From positions 1 to 22,153 of the forward strand of contig CAIYCP010000202.1 in assembly GCA_903924715.1 (NCBI GenBank): a DNA stretch of 22,153 bases. Reading direction: 5' to 3'. The DNA is from an uncultured beta proteobacterium (lineage in GTDB: Bacteria > Pseudomonadota > Gammaproteobacteria > Burkholderiales > Burkholderiaceae_B). Positions within the stretch are counted from its first letter, which is position 1, and each line of letters opens with the position of its first letter. Shown here piece by piece: positions 22,132-22,153 of this stretch. The translations under genes were made by a program, and so were the position numbers. The notes under the pieces are model-generated. The model ran no database searches, was not told where the DNA came from, and saw only the letters and a list, made by a program, of their open reading frames with translations.

Positions 22132-22153
22132 AGGGGTAAACATAGGGGTAAAC
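22132..22153. repeat. Tandem direct repeat AGGGGTAAAC at right edge
   Basis: Two exact copies of AGGGGTAAAC (22132-22141 and 22144-22153) are separated by AT, giving a 12-bp period. The array is cut by the window edge, so the copy number is unknown. G-rich GGGGTAAA-type repeats just past a tRNA gene can be integrase arm sites of genomic islands; here that is only a possibility. Confidence 0.5.

Overview
The window (22,153 bp) reads as a chromosomal segment of a betaproteobacterium, most likely Burkholderiales (Alcaligenaceae/Comamonadaceae-like). The reasons are two orphan Bug-type periplasmic binding proteins, a CaiB/BaiF CoA-transferase, a short FeoB with FeoA, and the typical selenoneine gene set. 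Genes are densely packed with many 1-8 bp overlaps, and no stretch longer than 300 bases lacks a gene. I saw no CRISPR array, insertion sequence or rRNA.

Layout. (1) 1-353, minus: 5' part of an NAD-type isocitrate dehydrogenase, cut by the window edge. (2) 462-4118, plus: a compact catabolic-looking operon of an EctD/PhyH-type dioxygenase, a dehydrogenase with a SAF domain, a HIT protein and a Bug binding protein. (3) 4128-12463: a selenium island. The minus arm, read from 8848 down to 4128, is senA (selenoneine synthase) followed by a PhnD-PhnC-PhnE-PhnE-type ABC importer. The plus arm, read from 8867 to 12463, is senB (selenosugar synthase), senC/selD (selenophosphate synthetase) and an OpuC/EgtU-like gene fusing a binding protein to an ABC permease. 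The two arms diverge from an 18-bp gap. (4) 12457-13881, minus: family III CoA-transferase, convergent with the island. (5) 13968-17103, plus: an extended -10 promoter with a Fur-box-like site, then feoA-feoB and an overlapping GT9-type glycosyltransferase gene. (6) 17115-18305, minus: FMN-dependent alpha-hydroxy-acid oxidase, divergent from (7) 18439-21966, plus: a ThDP enzyme, an SDR and a second Bug protein. (8) 21999-22075: tRNA-Arg(ACG) with a terminator, then a 12-bp-period direct repeat at the right edge that may mark an integration site.

How it fits together. The selenium island can be read as a full route. The PhnD-type importer would bring in an inorganic selenium species (inference). 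SenC makes selenophosphate, SenB makes a selenosugar, and SenA joins this to trimethylhistidine (hercynine) to give selenoneine. The fused transporter, translationally coupled to senC, is a candidate mover of selenoneine, ergothioneine or hercynine. No EgtD-type hercynine-forming methyltransferase is present, so hercynine must be made elsewhere in the genome or imported. That makes the fusion transporter the most interesting gene here. The two flanking operons with Bug proteins look like uptake and oxidation of small organic acids whose identity the sequence does not reveal.
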